DNA of 64,000 nt from Prorocentrum cordatum (lineage: Eukaryota > Sar > Dinophyceae > Prorocentrales > Prorocentraceae). The position numbers and the translations under genes were made by a program. Position 1 is the first letter of the stretch. Each line of letters begins with the position of its first letter. Shown here one piece after another: positions 1 to 9,449 of the stretch. The DNA lies in NCBI GenBank assembly GCA_963575745.1, contig CAUYUJ010020281.1, forward strand, positions 425,960 through 489,959, given 5' to 3'. Below the pieces are notes generated by a model. The model was not told the DNA's origin. It searched no databases and saw only the letters and a list, made by a program, of their open reading frames with translations.

Positions 1-11
1 TAGCATCATCA

Positions 12-3000
12 ATGCCGATTAGCTCGAAGCTGTGGGCATGTACCTGTAATCAGGCAATGCCACAACATGTGTTGGATTGGTACGGCCATACAGTACGGCA
101 TGCTGAATGGCGAGCTCAGACACGTACTACACTCATCCGTCACTTGAACGACAACATCCTGGGGAGCACCACCACGCACGGAAACGTGCCCGTATACTTA
201 AATACGTATACACGTACAGACCATAACATCCGTCACTACGTGACGACTAATAAGGGAGGACCAAAATGGTCTGAAGTCATCCGACGTGTAACAATCAACC
301 TGGATACCAATGCGGTTATTCAGGATATCTCAGTCACCGATCAACCAACAGGATATGATTGGCATGCACCATTACCTGCAGGGGTTGCCAACATCAGCAC
401 TCGGTTGTATTGGCAACCCGAGGAACCGGTCTTGCTCGGAAACGAGCCTACTCAATCACCACAGAAACATCGACGCGTCATCATAGATGATTGTTCTCTC
501 CCCCTCCCGACTCTGGCGATTGACGCATGTACCCATTCAACCGCGACAATGAGTACACAGACCGACGAACAAGACGAGCAAGTTTTACCCACTGAATCGC
601 GTATAAAGCAGAAGGAGAGGCTCAAAGCCGAAAAGGAAGCAGGCATCAAGCCTCGCCGCATTAAAAAGCACGTTGAAGACGGAAACGATGATTGCGGCGA
701 CGACTTGTCAGGACTCGGACAGGATCTTATGGCAACCTGGAGTACTGACGTCCCTGTTGAGCTGATAAGCTCCGACGAGGACGATGACCTGTTCCTTACC
801 CTCCCCACATCTATGCCCGACACACGCGCTAACATATACAGCATAGTTGCTACACTATGTTATGGTCATAACAACTGCGTGGATATGTTGGAGCTTTGTG
901 GCGGTGAGGGTGGCATCTCAGAGCTTGCCTTCTCAAGGGGACTTTCCTCAGGCGGCAACTTGGACAAGACTACATATGTCGACCTGGGAGACCCCTCGGT
1001 GCAGCAAGTTATAGACCATTACTTTGCTATATGCTACGTGCGAGTTGCCATGCTGCAACCCAGCTTTCGCACCACAGGACCACCATCCTACTACAACTAC
1101 AAAGTCAACTACAACACTTGGGAACAGCACCATAAAGAAGACTTACCACACATAACTTATTGTGGTAAAATTGCTGTAACCCAAGATGACTCTCGGAGGT
1201 GGTTTATACGCGAACAACCTACAGGAACATGGGTCGATGATATTTCTCCATGGAAGAAGCTTGCCAACCGACCACACATTACAACCGTACGCATTGACCA
1301 ATGCGCTACGGGACTTAAAGACACGACTGGTGACTATATTAAGGAGCCGACAAATATCACCAGCAACGACGAGACAATTCTTAAACCCTTTGAGCGACTC
1401 AAGTGTAACGGTCAGCATGTGCACGCACAACCGTGCAATACCGAGCTTTCACTGGCACAAAAATACACCCGACGACTGCAGTCTGCCTTCGTGGAAGCTG
1501 TATATCTGGCGAAAGCCATTGACACCACGCGCGGAAACGCGCCTATAAGCACCGCACATGCTTATCCCACAGACCTTCCCGATCAAGCTGAACCAGGCGA
1601 AGGTATGAGACGCATCGGTGATCGTATCATCCCAAAGGTGGCTACTTGCCCGGCATGCATCGACAACGTCCGAAAGGACAGTCCCAGCCATAACAGAGAC
1701 CCTACGCAGTGTAAATTTCATGATTCCATCTCTGTATATTGGCCATGTCCAGCATGTCAGAGGGATCTTACGAGAAGCAGGGGTGTTAAGAACCACCTCG
1801 ATACCGAACCTGGTAAATGCCGTTTTGCTGAACCATTTAAATTACCAGACGACCGCGACCCCGAAGGCAAAACCGTGCCAGCTTGGTGGAAACCCTTACC
1901 TAAACCTGGTGAGGGCCAAGCTTCAGCTTCAGGTGGCCGTCAAGGCGCACACGCCAGGCCACCGCGACCACGATCCTTCGGTAACGTCGATCCGACATCC
2001 GGTGCCAGCAGCTACGACATGCTACGAGACGCCCCCGAGCGTGGAAACACGCCTTCTGCGTCTTCTAGCGAAGTGCCACAGGTAGCGGCCCGCCGCGGCC
2101 GTCTACAAGGCGTACCACCACCTCCAGACGCAGTTAACACAGGGGACCAACTACGGAGAGCTACAAGGAACCCTCTTGCCTCCACCGGCTCTGGGGCTCC
2201 ACGACTACCCGACTGGACGAGATTCGACATCCAACACAGTCTACAGAGTCTCCGTAGTCACGAACCTCATGTCGTGAGAAAGGAACTCCGAAAACTGCAT
2301 CTGCGATGGTATCATGCGAAGGAGCCAAAGATGAGGCTAATCCTCGAAAAGGTGGGGCTTGATAATGTTCGACTGAACATGATCAAGGAAGTCTGCGATG
2401 CCTGTCGGGAATGTAGAGCATGGGAACGTCCAGGAAACTCAACACTACCATCGGTGAGCCTTCCTGGCAACTGGCTCGATGAAGGGGAAATGGACCTCAT
2501 GTTTTACAAGAAACGGACCATATTTCATATTATGGATCGTTGTATTCGCCTGGCAGCAGGCCTAGAAATTTCCGACAGAGAGCGTGACGCTATCATCGAC
2601 GCCTACCACTATTGCTGGATTGGCTATCACGGACCCTTCAAAGTTTTATACTCAGACGGAGAAGGCGCCCTGAATATCGATGCCGCTAAAACCATGATGG
2701 CCAATAAGGGCACGGAACTTCGTATCCGAGCACCTGGCCAACACGCGACTTCAATTGAGTCACGAAACGGCATTCTCAGAGGCGTCCTCCACATGATTGA
2801 GGAAGAATTGAATAGACACAACACCCCTGTTGTATTCAATAGAGTATTGGCGGGAAGCATCTTCGTTACTAATGCGTTTACGTTTTATAACGGAGTATCG
2901 CCATATCAGGCACACACAGGACGTCAGCCCTCCTTCCTTCCTGATCTCGATACCCTTGACTTTCCCAAGGGACCCGAGACTTCAGGACACGAACGAGAAC

Positions 3001-5993
3001 GTCGTGTAAGGGAAGTCAGCCTAGAAGCTATAACTCAGGCTACTGCTGTGGCCAAGACAAATCGGGCTCTTAGGGCTAAGACGACTCCTGATGGTGCTCG
3101 CCTCTACTCATCAGGGGATTTGGTCGACTACCACCGACCTACTGCCACCAAGGACGACCATGGAGGCTGGAATGGCCCATTCCCGGTGATCCGAAATGTG
3201 CCTGAAAGAGGACATATTGTTGTCAAGGCAGGATCTCGTGAGGTAATTGTGATGTATCCTGATGCTCGTCACACACTATACATCGAATGTCTCCTCACAC
3301 GGGAACTTGGCATGGATAATATGGCCATGCAAACCGTCCTTGCTTATGTGGCACACCTCAGCGCAGGGAAACCTGCCAAAGTTTTCGGGTATATCCCCGA
3401 TTACAAGGGAAACCTTAATCTGTCAGACGACAGCAAGTTTCACCCGCGCGTACACTTAGCACTACAGTATCTCGTACGAAATTACTTCCGAGTAGAACAT
3501 GTAGTAGCAGTTCGATTGGCTAAGAGTGTGCCAAGCCTACCTGCAGTAAAGTACGCCACCGGGTCTACGCTGATCCACTATGACAACGACACCAGCCCGG
3601 CGTTCCACTATTACGAATGTGTGGGCACTGGTTTAAACATTTCTCAGATCACTGGTAGCACTCACTCCAGACTTATTCAATGCTTGACTTCACGTGTCCC
3701 CCCCTTAGGATTTCACGACGATTTGGCTAAATATCAGCATACAAGCAACACGTCTGGAGAACACGAGTCGCCTGGAAACAGGCCTTCTCCAGACACACCA
3801 GATGCTTCATCGCCGAGCGAAGGCCGTCTGTCGACAATCTATGAGGAAAATGAGGAACACAATATCGAAGCTATGATGCTGGAAGAGTGGTACGACGAGC
3901 TACGTATGGACCTTCATCCTACGACGATTACCGATGATTATCTTTATTGCGTCCCAACAACTATGCTGCCCGACCAATGTGTTTTGGTTTCAGCATTTGT
4001 GGACGAAGATGATATTACATCATCAGATATGCTCGGAGACGAGCCGAAATCATGTGAGTCCTGTCTAGTATCTCTTTGTTCAAACACAGCCGACGAGAGC
4101 TACTCTCTAGACAGTGATGAATACGGTCCTTACGTTGAACTATGCTTTACATCAGAAATGTCAAAAATATTGTTGGATCAGACTCAACTTGCACAGCTCG
4201 ATACCGATATGGTCGCAACGATGAGAGTTTATGTATCCTCTGCTGCTAAACGTGCTGTGGTTGTCAAAGAAGATGATCTACTGACCAAAGCCGACATAGC
4301 AGCACATCCAAAGGAGGTTAGTGAAGCCTTATATACTGAGCTCAAAATCTGGATTGCTAACCGATGCTTTGAGATGTACGATTTATCCAAAGCTTCCAAC
4401 ATCATGACATCCAGATACGTATACAAGTGGCAGTTCGTAAAGATGGGTACCGAGAACGTTAAAACCATTCGTCTCAGACTGGTCCTTCGTGGATTTACGG
4501 ATACTGAGGCTTTTGATGTGGAAACATTCTCGGGAACCGCCCGAAGGCAGTCCCAACGACTCCTGGCAAGCGAAGCGGCATGCCATCCAGAGTGGATCTT
4601 AGCATCCATGGATATCGATAAGGCGTTCCTAAAAGGTTTGACCTATGAGGACCTTGCCCATGCCACCGGCGAGGAAACTCGCATGGTTTGCTTTACTCTT
4701 CCACCAGGAAGCGCTCAGGTACTTCGTACCTTACCCGGCTTCTCATCCTACGACGAAAGTCGACACTGTCTTAGATGCCTCAAACCAGGAACGGGTACTA
4801 AGGACGCTCCAAGAGCGTTCTCTCTCAAACTTCGTACGACCACACGAGCTATAGGACTTACACCGACCAGCTACGATCCTGAATTTGAATTCAGCCAAGA
4901 CCTTCTGACGGCAAAACATGTCGATGATATTAACATGACAGGTCTAGAGAAAAATATAGACGACTATGTACAACGTGTCGAAAAGGTATTTGGCAAATGC
5001 AAGCTCAACAAGCACACATATACGAACTGCGCCGTTCGCTACACTAAGAATGATCAGGGAGATGTGATCATGGACCAGGACGAGTATATTAAACAACTAC
5101 GTCCTATCACACACCCAGAACTTACAGGAGCGGCGGCCGACGCCAAAGCCACGAAACTCATTACCGACATGTTCGTCAGCCTGCGAGGAGCCCTCGCCTA
5201 CGCCCTTCTTACCCACATCTGGCTTATGGTATACGTGGTCTCTCTTCAGAAAATTCAAGAGCCCACCAATTTGCAAGTCAGACGTTTGAATGCTGCGACG
5301 CGAAAGCTGATCATCAGTCCGAAACGTATCACCTCCCCTCGGATGAAGCCGACGAATGAAGTTGACATCCATAGCGATTCGGGGTATCGGAAGCTTACCG
5401 GGGAGGAGGATGACGAGACCAAGGGCTACGGCATACGCGGGGCCAACGTACTACGGCGAGGAAACTCGCCCCAAGGCAAGTCCGTCGTTCACCTCTGTGA
5501 CGGACTATGCAAATCACACCGATTACAGGTGAGGTCTAGTTATGCTGCGGAGGCACTTGCAGCCGCACATAACCTTGATGAGTGCTACCCTACGCTCATT
5601 ACTCTCCACGAGCTTAAGGCAGGGGCTTTGACTCCACGACAACTACGAGACATGCGTGAAGTTGGAGGCCTTGCTATCAAAGTCTCTCTTACCATAGACG
5701 CCGAGTCCGTCTACAAATCTTTATCAAGCAGGGATCTCGAAATACCTACAGAACGGACTCTGCTTGGACATATCAGCTGGATACGTGAGCTCATGGATAT
5801 AGGTATAGTACATAATGTGCAATGGTGTGATACTAGGGATATGACCGCAGATGGGCATACAAAGGGAAGCATCGATCGGGAGCTGCTTCTGGAAGTGATG
5901 TCAGGCACTCAGTCATTTAAGTATGACGTGAAGCAATTTGTTCCCTTTCGGGGTCCCGAGGACAGAGACAAACCTAAGTCTAATCAATTTTAG
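12..5993 (+). CDS. Ty1/copia-type retrotransposon polyprotein
   Basis: Single open frame of 1993 codons encoding Gag-like, integrase, reverse transcriptase and RNase H regions in copia order. The frame is open to the window edge, so the true start may lie upstream. Seen: a cysteine-rich stretch at about residues 545-605 with two CPAC motifs; an HH-CC integrase zinc site at about 765-803; integrase core D (GEMDLMF), D (YSDGEGA) and E (SIESRNG) at about 825-920; RT palm with MDIDKAFLKG at about 1533 and the catalytic pair in KHVDDIN at about 1637, where copia elements usually have YVDD; RNase H with DIHSDSGY, SSYAAEALA and TIDAESVYKSL between about 1783 and 1900. No stop or frameshift is present, so the copy may be young. 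Integrase before RT excludes Ty3. The element probably lies in an intron or just upstream of the nucleoside-hydrolase gene on the same strand. Confidence 0.93.
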   Translation: MPISSKLWACTCNQAMPQHVLDWYGHTVRHAEWRAQTRTTLIRHLNDNILGSTTTHGNVPVYLNTYTRTDHNIRHYVTTNKGGPKWSEVIRRVTINLDTNAVIQDISVTDQPTGYDWHAPLPAGVANISTRLYWQPEEPVLLGNEPTQSPQKHRRVIIDDCSLPLPTLAIDACTHSTATMSTQTDEQDEQVLPTESRIKQKERLKAEKEAGIKPRRIKKHVEDGNDDCGDDLSGLGQDLMATWSTDVPVELISSDEDDDLFLTLPTSMPDTRANIYSIVATLCYGHNNCVDMLELCGGEGGISELAFSRGLSSGGNLDKTTYVDLGDPSVQQVIDHYFAICYVRVAMLQPSFRTTGPPSYYNYKVNYNTWEQHHKEDLPHITYCGKIAVTQDDSRRWFIREQPTGTWVDDISPWKKLANRPHITTVRIDQCATGLKDTTGDYIKEPTNITSNDETILKPFERLKCNGQHVHAQPCNTELSLAQKYTRRLQSAFVEAVYLAKAIDTTRGNAPISTAHAYPTDLPDQAEPGEGMRRIGDRIIPKVATCPACIDNVRKDSPSHNRDPTQCKFHDSISVYWPCPACQRDLTRSRGVKNHLDTEPGKCRFAEPFKLPDDRDPEGKTVPAWWKPLPKPGEGQASASGGRQGAHARPPRPRSFGNVDPTSGASSYDMLRDAPERGNTPSASSSEVPQVAARRGRLQGVPPPPDAVNTGDQLRRATRNPLASTGSGAPRLPDWTRFDIQHSLQSLRSHEPHVVRKELRKLHLRWYHAKEPKMRLILEKVGLDNVRLNMIKEVCDACRECRAWERPGNSTLPSVSLPGNWLDEGEMDLMFYKKRTIFHIMDRCIRLAAGLEISDRERDAIIDAYHYCWIGYHGPFKVLYSDGEGALNIDAAKTMMANKGTELRIRAPGQHATSIESRNGILRGVLHMIEEELNRHNTPVVFNRVLAGSIFVTNAFTFYNGVSPYQAHTGRQPSFLPDLDTLDFPKGPETSGHERERRVREVSLEAITQATAVAKTNRALRAKTTPDGARLYSSGDLVDYHRPTATKDDHGGWNGPFPVIRNVPERGHIVVKAGSREVIVMYPDARHTLYIECLLTRELGMDNMAMQTVLAYVAHLSAGKPAKVFGYIPDYKGNLNLSDDSKFHPRVHLALQYLVRNYFRVEHVVAVRLAKSVPSLPAVKYATGSTLIHYDNDTSPAFHYYECVGTGLNISQITGSTHSRLIQCLTSRVPPLGFHDDLAKYQHTSNTSGEHESPGNRPSPDTPDASSPSEGRLSTIYEENEEHNIEAMMLEEWYDELRMDLHPTTITDDYLYCVPTTMLPDQCVLVSAFVDEDDITSSDMLGDEPKSCESCLVSLCSNTADESYSLDSDEYGPYVELCFTSEMSKILLDQTQLAQLDTDMVATMRVYVSSAAKRAVVVKEDDLLTKADIAAHPKEVSEALYTELKIWIANRCFEMYDLSKASNIMTSRYVYKWQFVKMGTENVKTIRLRLVLRGFTDTEAFDVETFSGTARRQSQRLLASEAACHPEWILASMDIDKAFLKGLTYEDLAHATGEETRMVCFTLPPGSAQVLRTLPGFSSYDESRHCLRCLKPGTGTKDAPRAFSLKLRTTTRAIGLTPTSYDPEFEFSQDLLTAKHVDDINMTGLEKNIDDYVQRVEKVFGKCKLNKHTYTNCAVRYTKNDQGDVIMDQDEYIKQLRPITHPELTGAAADAKATKLITDMFVSLRGALAYALLTHIWLMVYVVSLQKIQEPTNLQVRRLNAATRKLIISPKRITSPRMKPTNEVDIHSDSGYRKLTGEEDDETKGYGIRGANVLRRGNSPQGKSVVHLCDGLCKSHRLQVRSSYAAEALAAAHNLDECYPTLITLHELKAGALTPRQLRDMREVGGLAIKVSLTIDAESVYKSLSSRDLEIPTERTLLGHISWIRELMDIGIVHNVQWCDTRDMTADGHTKGSIDRELLLEVMSGTQSFKYDVKQFVPFRGPEDRDKPKSNQF

Positions 5994-6254
5994 TCTGTCC
6001 TTGTTGCCCTCGCGGTCCAGTTTGCCAGCACGGGCGCCTACTATAAAGGCGCCCCTCTAGTTGCTCGGAAACGAGCCTTATATTTCACGCCTGGCAACGA
6101 GCCGGCTTCGTACAACTCAGGCTCTTTGCCTTAATACACATTTGCTTGGTGAGGTATGGCCTAATTTTGGCTTACCTCTAACTGAGCCGATAGCCCTTCA
6201 TTGTTTGAAGGGGCTGTCCTGTATTTGCGTGAAATACTTTGCGAGGAAACTCGC
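176..6254 (+). repeat. Ten dispersed GAAA-tetraloop hairpins, GCNNG-GAAA-CN'N'GC
   Basis: Fourteen-base perfect hairpins at 176-189, 434-447, 1529-1542, 2039-2052, 3363-3376, 3770-3783, 4669-4682, 5456-5469, 6063-6076 and 6241-6254, all on the sense strand. Stem base GC/GC, closing G-C pair and GAAA loop are constant. The middle dinucleotide takes seven forms (AC, TC, GC, GT, AG, CT, GA), always with its exact complement opposite. Nine of ten are followed by C. Six of eight coding copies sit in the same phase and give the peptide G-N-x-P; the copies at 3363 and 4669 are in the other two phases. A weaker relative (AAGG-GAAA-CCTT) lies at 3405-3416. The two last copies are in the 3' noncoding region. 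Confidence 0.9.
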
Positions 6255-6590
6255 CTTACAGTCTGGTGTTTGACCAGACTGTACGCACTGTTTTCTTTTC
6301 TTTGCAAACAGTCGTGCGCGCGATCTTTGCGTGCGACTATGCTCTCCGTCTCCTCCCCTCCCGACTTTAAGGGTAGCTCTTTGGGAGATGTTACAGTATC
6401 GGGAGCATAGCTCGCGCGCCGTTGCCTTTGGCCCAAGGCACGCGCGCCCTATTTGCCCGGACACCGCGAGTGTTCGCTATGTGCTGGAAAGATCATTACA
6501 TCGATCTTATCCTATCTTATCCATCCACCCCTCATACTGTACCTTCACAGCAGAGCGATGGATGCAATTTGCCAGGCTATATGCCATATT
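5994..6590 (+). mobile_element. 3' noncoding region of the copia element, possible LTR, rich in hairpins
   Basis: Follows the polyprotein stop directly. Successive inverted repeats: 6032-6054 (GGGCGCCT/AGGCGCCC around ACTATAA), 6063-6076, 6151-6178, 6192-6215, 6241-6254, 6259-6281 (9 bp stem), 6310-6338 and 6413-6448. A TATA-like CTATAAAG is in the first loop. This may contain the 3' LTR, but the 5' LTR is outside the window so no LTR pair can be compared, and the right border is unknown. The sequence is less GC-biased than what follows at 6600. Confidence 0.6.
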
Positions 6591-6599
6591 TGAGCTACC

Positions 6600-6675
6600 A
6601 GGCTTACTTTCGACTGGAGGGAGGAGGAGGAGGGAGGAGGAGGAGGGAGGAGGAGGAGGGAGGAGGAGGAGGCCT
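6600..6675 (+). repeat. GGA/GGAGG polypurine microsatellite
   Basis: Simple GGA-type tract directly after the retroelement 3' region, first of many in the window. Confidence 0.9.
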
Positions 6676-6827
6676 TTACTGTACTGGAGGCTCTAACACT
6701 GGAGACTGGAACCCCAGAGCGCAGTGGAGCCTCAAGCCCCGCAGCCTGGTGCCCCCCCCCCAGGGGGGCCGGCGTCCTTTGGCTTCGAAATTCTGTGCTG
6801 GTTTTTGGAGGGGCTGTTTGGTTTTAA

Positions 6828-6980
6828 GGCCGGCATGCCCTTCTACAGGAGGAAGATTCAAAAATAGCGAAAAAAGTAGTCTAGCGACGATTTTTCTACT
6901 ATGTGTCTGTATTTTTTATGTTTTTTTCGAGTGTTTGTTGTCGTTCAAAAGCCGCCTGTAGGAGGACATGCCCGACCTAA
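6828..6980 (+). mobile_element. MITE-like element, family M, copy 1
   Basis: About 150 bp with inverted ends, GGCATGCCCTTCTACAGG on the left and CCTGTAGGAGGACATGCCC on the right, and an AT-rich centre. A second copy lies in opposite orientation at 46588-46738 and the left end of a third at 63965-64000. This copy ends about 45 bp before the inferred splice acceptor at 7024, so it lies in an intron. Confidence 0.75.
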
Positions 6981-7023
6981 GTTTGGTTGGTTCCTGGGCC
7001 CCCATGGCCCTTTGGGGTGGCCA

Positions 7024-8337
7024 AGACATCGCGGTACCAGGCGGTGTGCGTGGCCGTGTCGATGCAACGCATGGGCCTCGTCGGTCACATCTCGCTGGTG
7101 GCCAGCGGTAACGGGGCCCCCGAGCGCGCGCGCCTTGCCCTGGGCACTGCCAATCTGCTGAGGGCGGAGTGTAGCGCTGCGGTTGGCCACGGGGGCTCTC
7201 CGCAGGACGAGGTGTTCCCGTTCGAGTTCGATCATTGCGACTATTTGGCGGAGGAGGCGGAGTTGGACCCCGCGGGGGGGCACGAACTCGTGTTCAGCGC
7301 CATCTGCCGAGCGGTCCGGAAAGGCCGGCAAATCTGCATCGTCGTCAACGGCTCGCTCACCGACATGGCCGCAGTGCTGCGGGACACCAGGTGGTCAGAG
7401 GCGAGCGCGGCGGTGTCTTGCGTCGTGATCTCCGGGGGCGCCACCCAGCCGAAGGCGAACGGCAGGCTGGTCATGGACCCCGCAGCTGGGAACAACGCCT
7501 CCGACCTCAAGGCCGCCAGGGAGGTGTACAGCAAGCTCCAGTCGAGCGAGTGGCCACCTTTCTACGTAGTCAGCCGGCACGCTGCCGGACAGTGCCAGCT
7601 CCAACGTCTCGCACTTCATGGCTCGCTTCACCCCGTGGCACAGCGTTTTCAGCACGTCAGCAAGGACATTGTGCATTCCATTTGGCAGCGAGTGAACAGG
7701 TCGATGGCTGAGCGCAAGAGACTGCACGACTGTCTGCCAGCCCGCTGTGATGTACAATGGTTTCGCGACAATTTCTTGAGAAAGGACGCCCCGACGGATC
7801 TGAAGGCCACCGACCCAGTCTGGCCGTGGGCCCACAATATCCGAGAGACTTGCAGTGATGGGCTCACGACTCTTGTTGCGGCGTTGGCGCACAGATCTGA
7901 CTTGTTCCAAGAGTTCTTCATTCCGCAGAAAACCTTGGACGGCAACCTTTTCTTACTCGGTCTCGATTCTGAGAACCCTGGCATCAGAAACCCCAAGGCG
8001 ATCAGCAAGTTGATGCACGAGCTGATGATCATGTCTGTGGGGAGCGGCAATGGTGAGTGGATTCAGTTGGCAACTGACGTAGGTGAAGAACACGAGCCGA
8101 TCGATGTAATCATCATCGGTGATTATGGCAAGGACCTTGACGACGAGAAGGCGTTGTGTGTCGCATCTGTGCTGCGCGGCATAAAGCTGATCGGAAGCCT
8201 CACGGTGGTGGCCAACCTCGGGGACTCCGTGATGCGCGCGCGCCTCGCCAAGGGGTCTCTGCAGACCCTGAATCAGGAGGACGTGCCCGTGGCGGCCGGC
8301 TCGCACGGAGGGCGGACGGACGAGGATCCGGAGGGGA
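7024..8337 (+). CDS. Nucleoside-hydrolase-like modular protein, internal exon (modules 1 and 2)
   Basis: First visible exon of a multi-domain gene continued at 8498 and about 19.1 kb. Module 1 starts mid-domain (SRYQAVCVAVSMQ) and runs through GGHELVFSAI, the GPLTN-equivalent NGSLTDMAAVL (about 7350) and the D-x-x-AA segment SDLKAAREVY (about 7500), like the C-terminal two thirds of inosine-uridine nucleoside hydrolases. A linker of about 150 residues containing LPARCD follows. Module 2 begins at about 8100 with VIIIGDYGKDLDDEKAL, matching the N-terminal aspartate cluster (DxDxGxDD) that binds Ca2+ in that family. Its remainder lies in the next exons. The start is taken at the AG at 7022-7023; the exon carrying the N-terminus of module 1 is missing, upstream of or beyond the copia element. 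The end at 8337 assumes a GA donor, which keeps the reading frame. Activity is inferred: NTP-independent cleavage of nucleosides or a related ribosyl bond. Confidence 0.72.
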
Positions 8338-8496
8338 GAACACACAGACACAAGCAAGCGTCGTTTCCCAGGAAGATAGAGGAAAATAGGGGCAGCGGGG
8401 GGGAGGAAGGAAACCTAGAAAGTGTGGCGAGTGTGGGGAATCCTAGGATCCTGGGATGTGTGTCTATTGATTTGTGTGTGTGCCTGGGCCCCTTCA
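8335..8496 (+). mobile_element. Introner-like element forming an intron, family C, copy 1
   Basis: This 162 bp repeat interrupts module 2 of the nucleoside-hydrolase gene. It is flanked by direct repeats GAGG at 8331-8334 and 8497-8500. Homologous copies at 50797-50953 (+) and 34732-34892 (-) share the starts (AACACACAGACACAA), the centre and the ends (GGGCCCCTTCA). The acceptor CAG is formed by the element end TTCA plus the G of the duplication. A frame-preserving intron is 8338-8497 (GA...AG); dinoflagellates are known to accept GT, GC and GA donors. Exact donor not proven. Confidence 0.8.
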
Positions 8497-8497
8497 G

Positions 8498-8540
8498 AGG
8501 AGCTGTACGATCACGAGTTCGCGCACTGTGACTATGCCAT
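8498..8540 (+). CDS. Nucleoside-hydrolase-like protein, small exon of module 2
   Basis: After the introner, the frame reads EELYDHEFAHCDYA, which aligns with EVFPFEFDHCDYLA in module 1 (about 7210-7250). Its 3' end is uncertain: GC donors in the right phase occur just after the DY codons (about 8536) and two codons later, and a GT lies near 8580. The next homologous residues (RGGHELIFAAL) appear only at 19123, implying an intron of about 10.5 kb unless a further tiny exon was missed. Confidence 0.6.
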
Positions 8541-8654
8541 CGCTTCGCTCCCTCCGCAGCAACCCTCCCTGCAGCCTTGGTGTGATGCTTGCCCGCGTGC
8601 TTTTGCGGTTGTTTTGAGAGGGTGGTGGCCGGCTGTAGTGCTCCAGAGCGGTCG

Positions 8655-8845
8655 CGTACAGGGGGGGGCCCATGCCAGTAAACACCCTGCTCGCCTCAGG
8701 GTGCCCTGGGTTTCTTGGCTTTCGATGGTTCTGCGATGGAAAGCGTGACGTTCCCACACCAAAAAATAAGTGGACGCCCTGGGGTCTCAGGGTTTGGGCT
8801 TCTGTGGAAGGTTTCTTGTGGTCGGGCCCCTACTGTATGCATTGC
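8655..8845 (+). repeat. Dispersed repeat family D, copy 1
   Basis: About 190 bp closely matching the reverse complement of 55375-55565. Shared landmarks are AAACACCCTGCT, GGGTTTCTTGG, GGGGTCTCAGG and CTTGTGGTCG. Both copies lie in introns of inferred genes. No coding potential seen. Confidence 0.8.
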
Positions 8846-8929
8846 TCGTGGGAGAAAACCAGTGGCAGGGCATGCAGTCGCAGGACGCCGCCCTCGCTAG
8901 AGGTCTGTCGGTGGAGCTCTTGGCCACGG

Positions 8930-9440
8930 AGTGGTCCGGAGACTCGGGCACGGGGCGGGCGAGGGGAGGGAGGGGGAGGCCGGGGGGGAGGGAGGCAGTG
9001 TGGTGGTGGCGCACGGGTCTCTGGCCGCATCGACAGCCTGCGGAGGCGGAGCCTGGATGCAGCACGGCCCTGCAGGGGGTGGGAGGGGGGGGGAGGGAGA
9101 TGGATGGGGGATCGAAGGGAAAAGGGAAGGGGGGAGGGAGGGACGAAGGAGGGAGGGAGGAAGGGATGGTGACGTTGACGATGATCATGGTTGTGGTGAG
9201 GATGACGATGCTGCTGCTGATGATGCTGCTGCTGATGTTGATGATACTTGTGATGCCGATGCTTATGCTGCTGATGATGCTGGTGATGATGATGGTGGAA
9301 AGGAGGGAGGAACAGAGGGAGGGAAGGGGAGTTATGGAGTGCAGATGATGTTGCTCATGAAGACTCTTGCGAACCTAATTTCGTTTACTGATGCTAATGA
9401 TGATGGTGGTGGCGGTGATGCTACATATGGCAGTGACGGT
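8930..9440 (+). repeat. G-rich purine stretch followed by GAT/CTG-type trinucleotide repeats
   Basis: 8930-9170 is GGGA/GGGAGG-rich. 9178-9300 is an interrupted GATGATGCTGCTGAT tract, with a weaker tail to 9440. Open frames here are compositional. Inside the large intron of the hydrolase gene. Confidence 0.85.
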
Positions 9441-9449
9441 GAATATTTA

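Noticed and set aside
12-5993. Polyprotein as a Ty3/gypsy or retrovirus-like element
   Set aside because: Integrase precedes reverse transcriptase, the copia order, and no envelope gene is present.
6165-6180. ATTTTGGCTTAC resembling part of the dinoflagellate spliced leader (CCATTTTGGCTCAAG)
   Set aside because: Only about eight bases agree, it is part of a hairpin in the copia 3' region and no GT donor follows in the right place.
8880-8995. Possible further exon (RGLSVELLATEWSGD)
   Set aside because: No alignment to the corresponding part of hydrolase module 1 and a purine-rich repeat follows.
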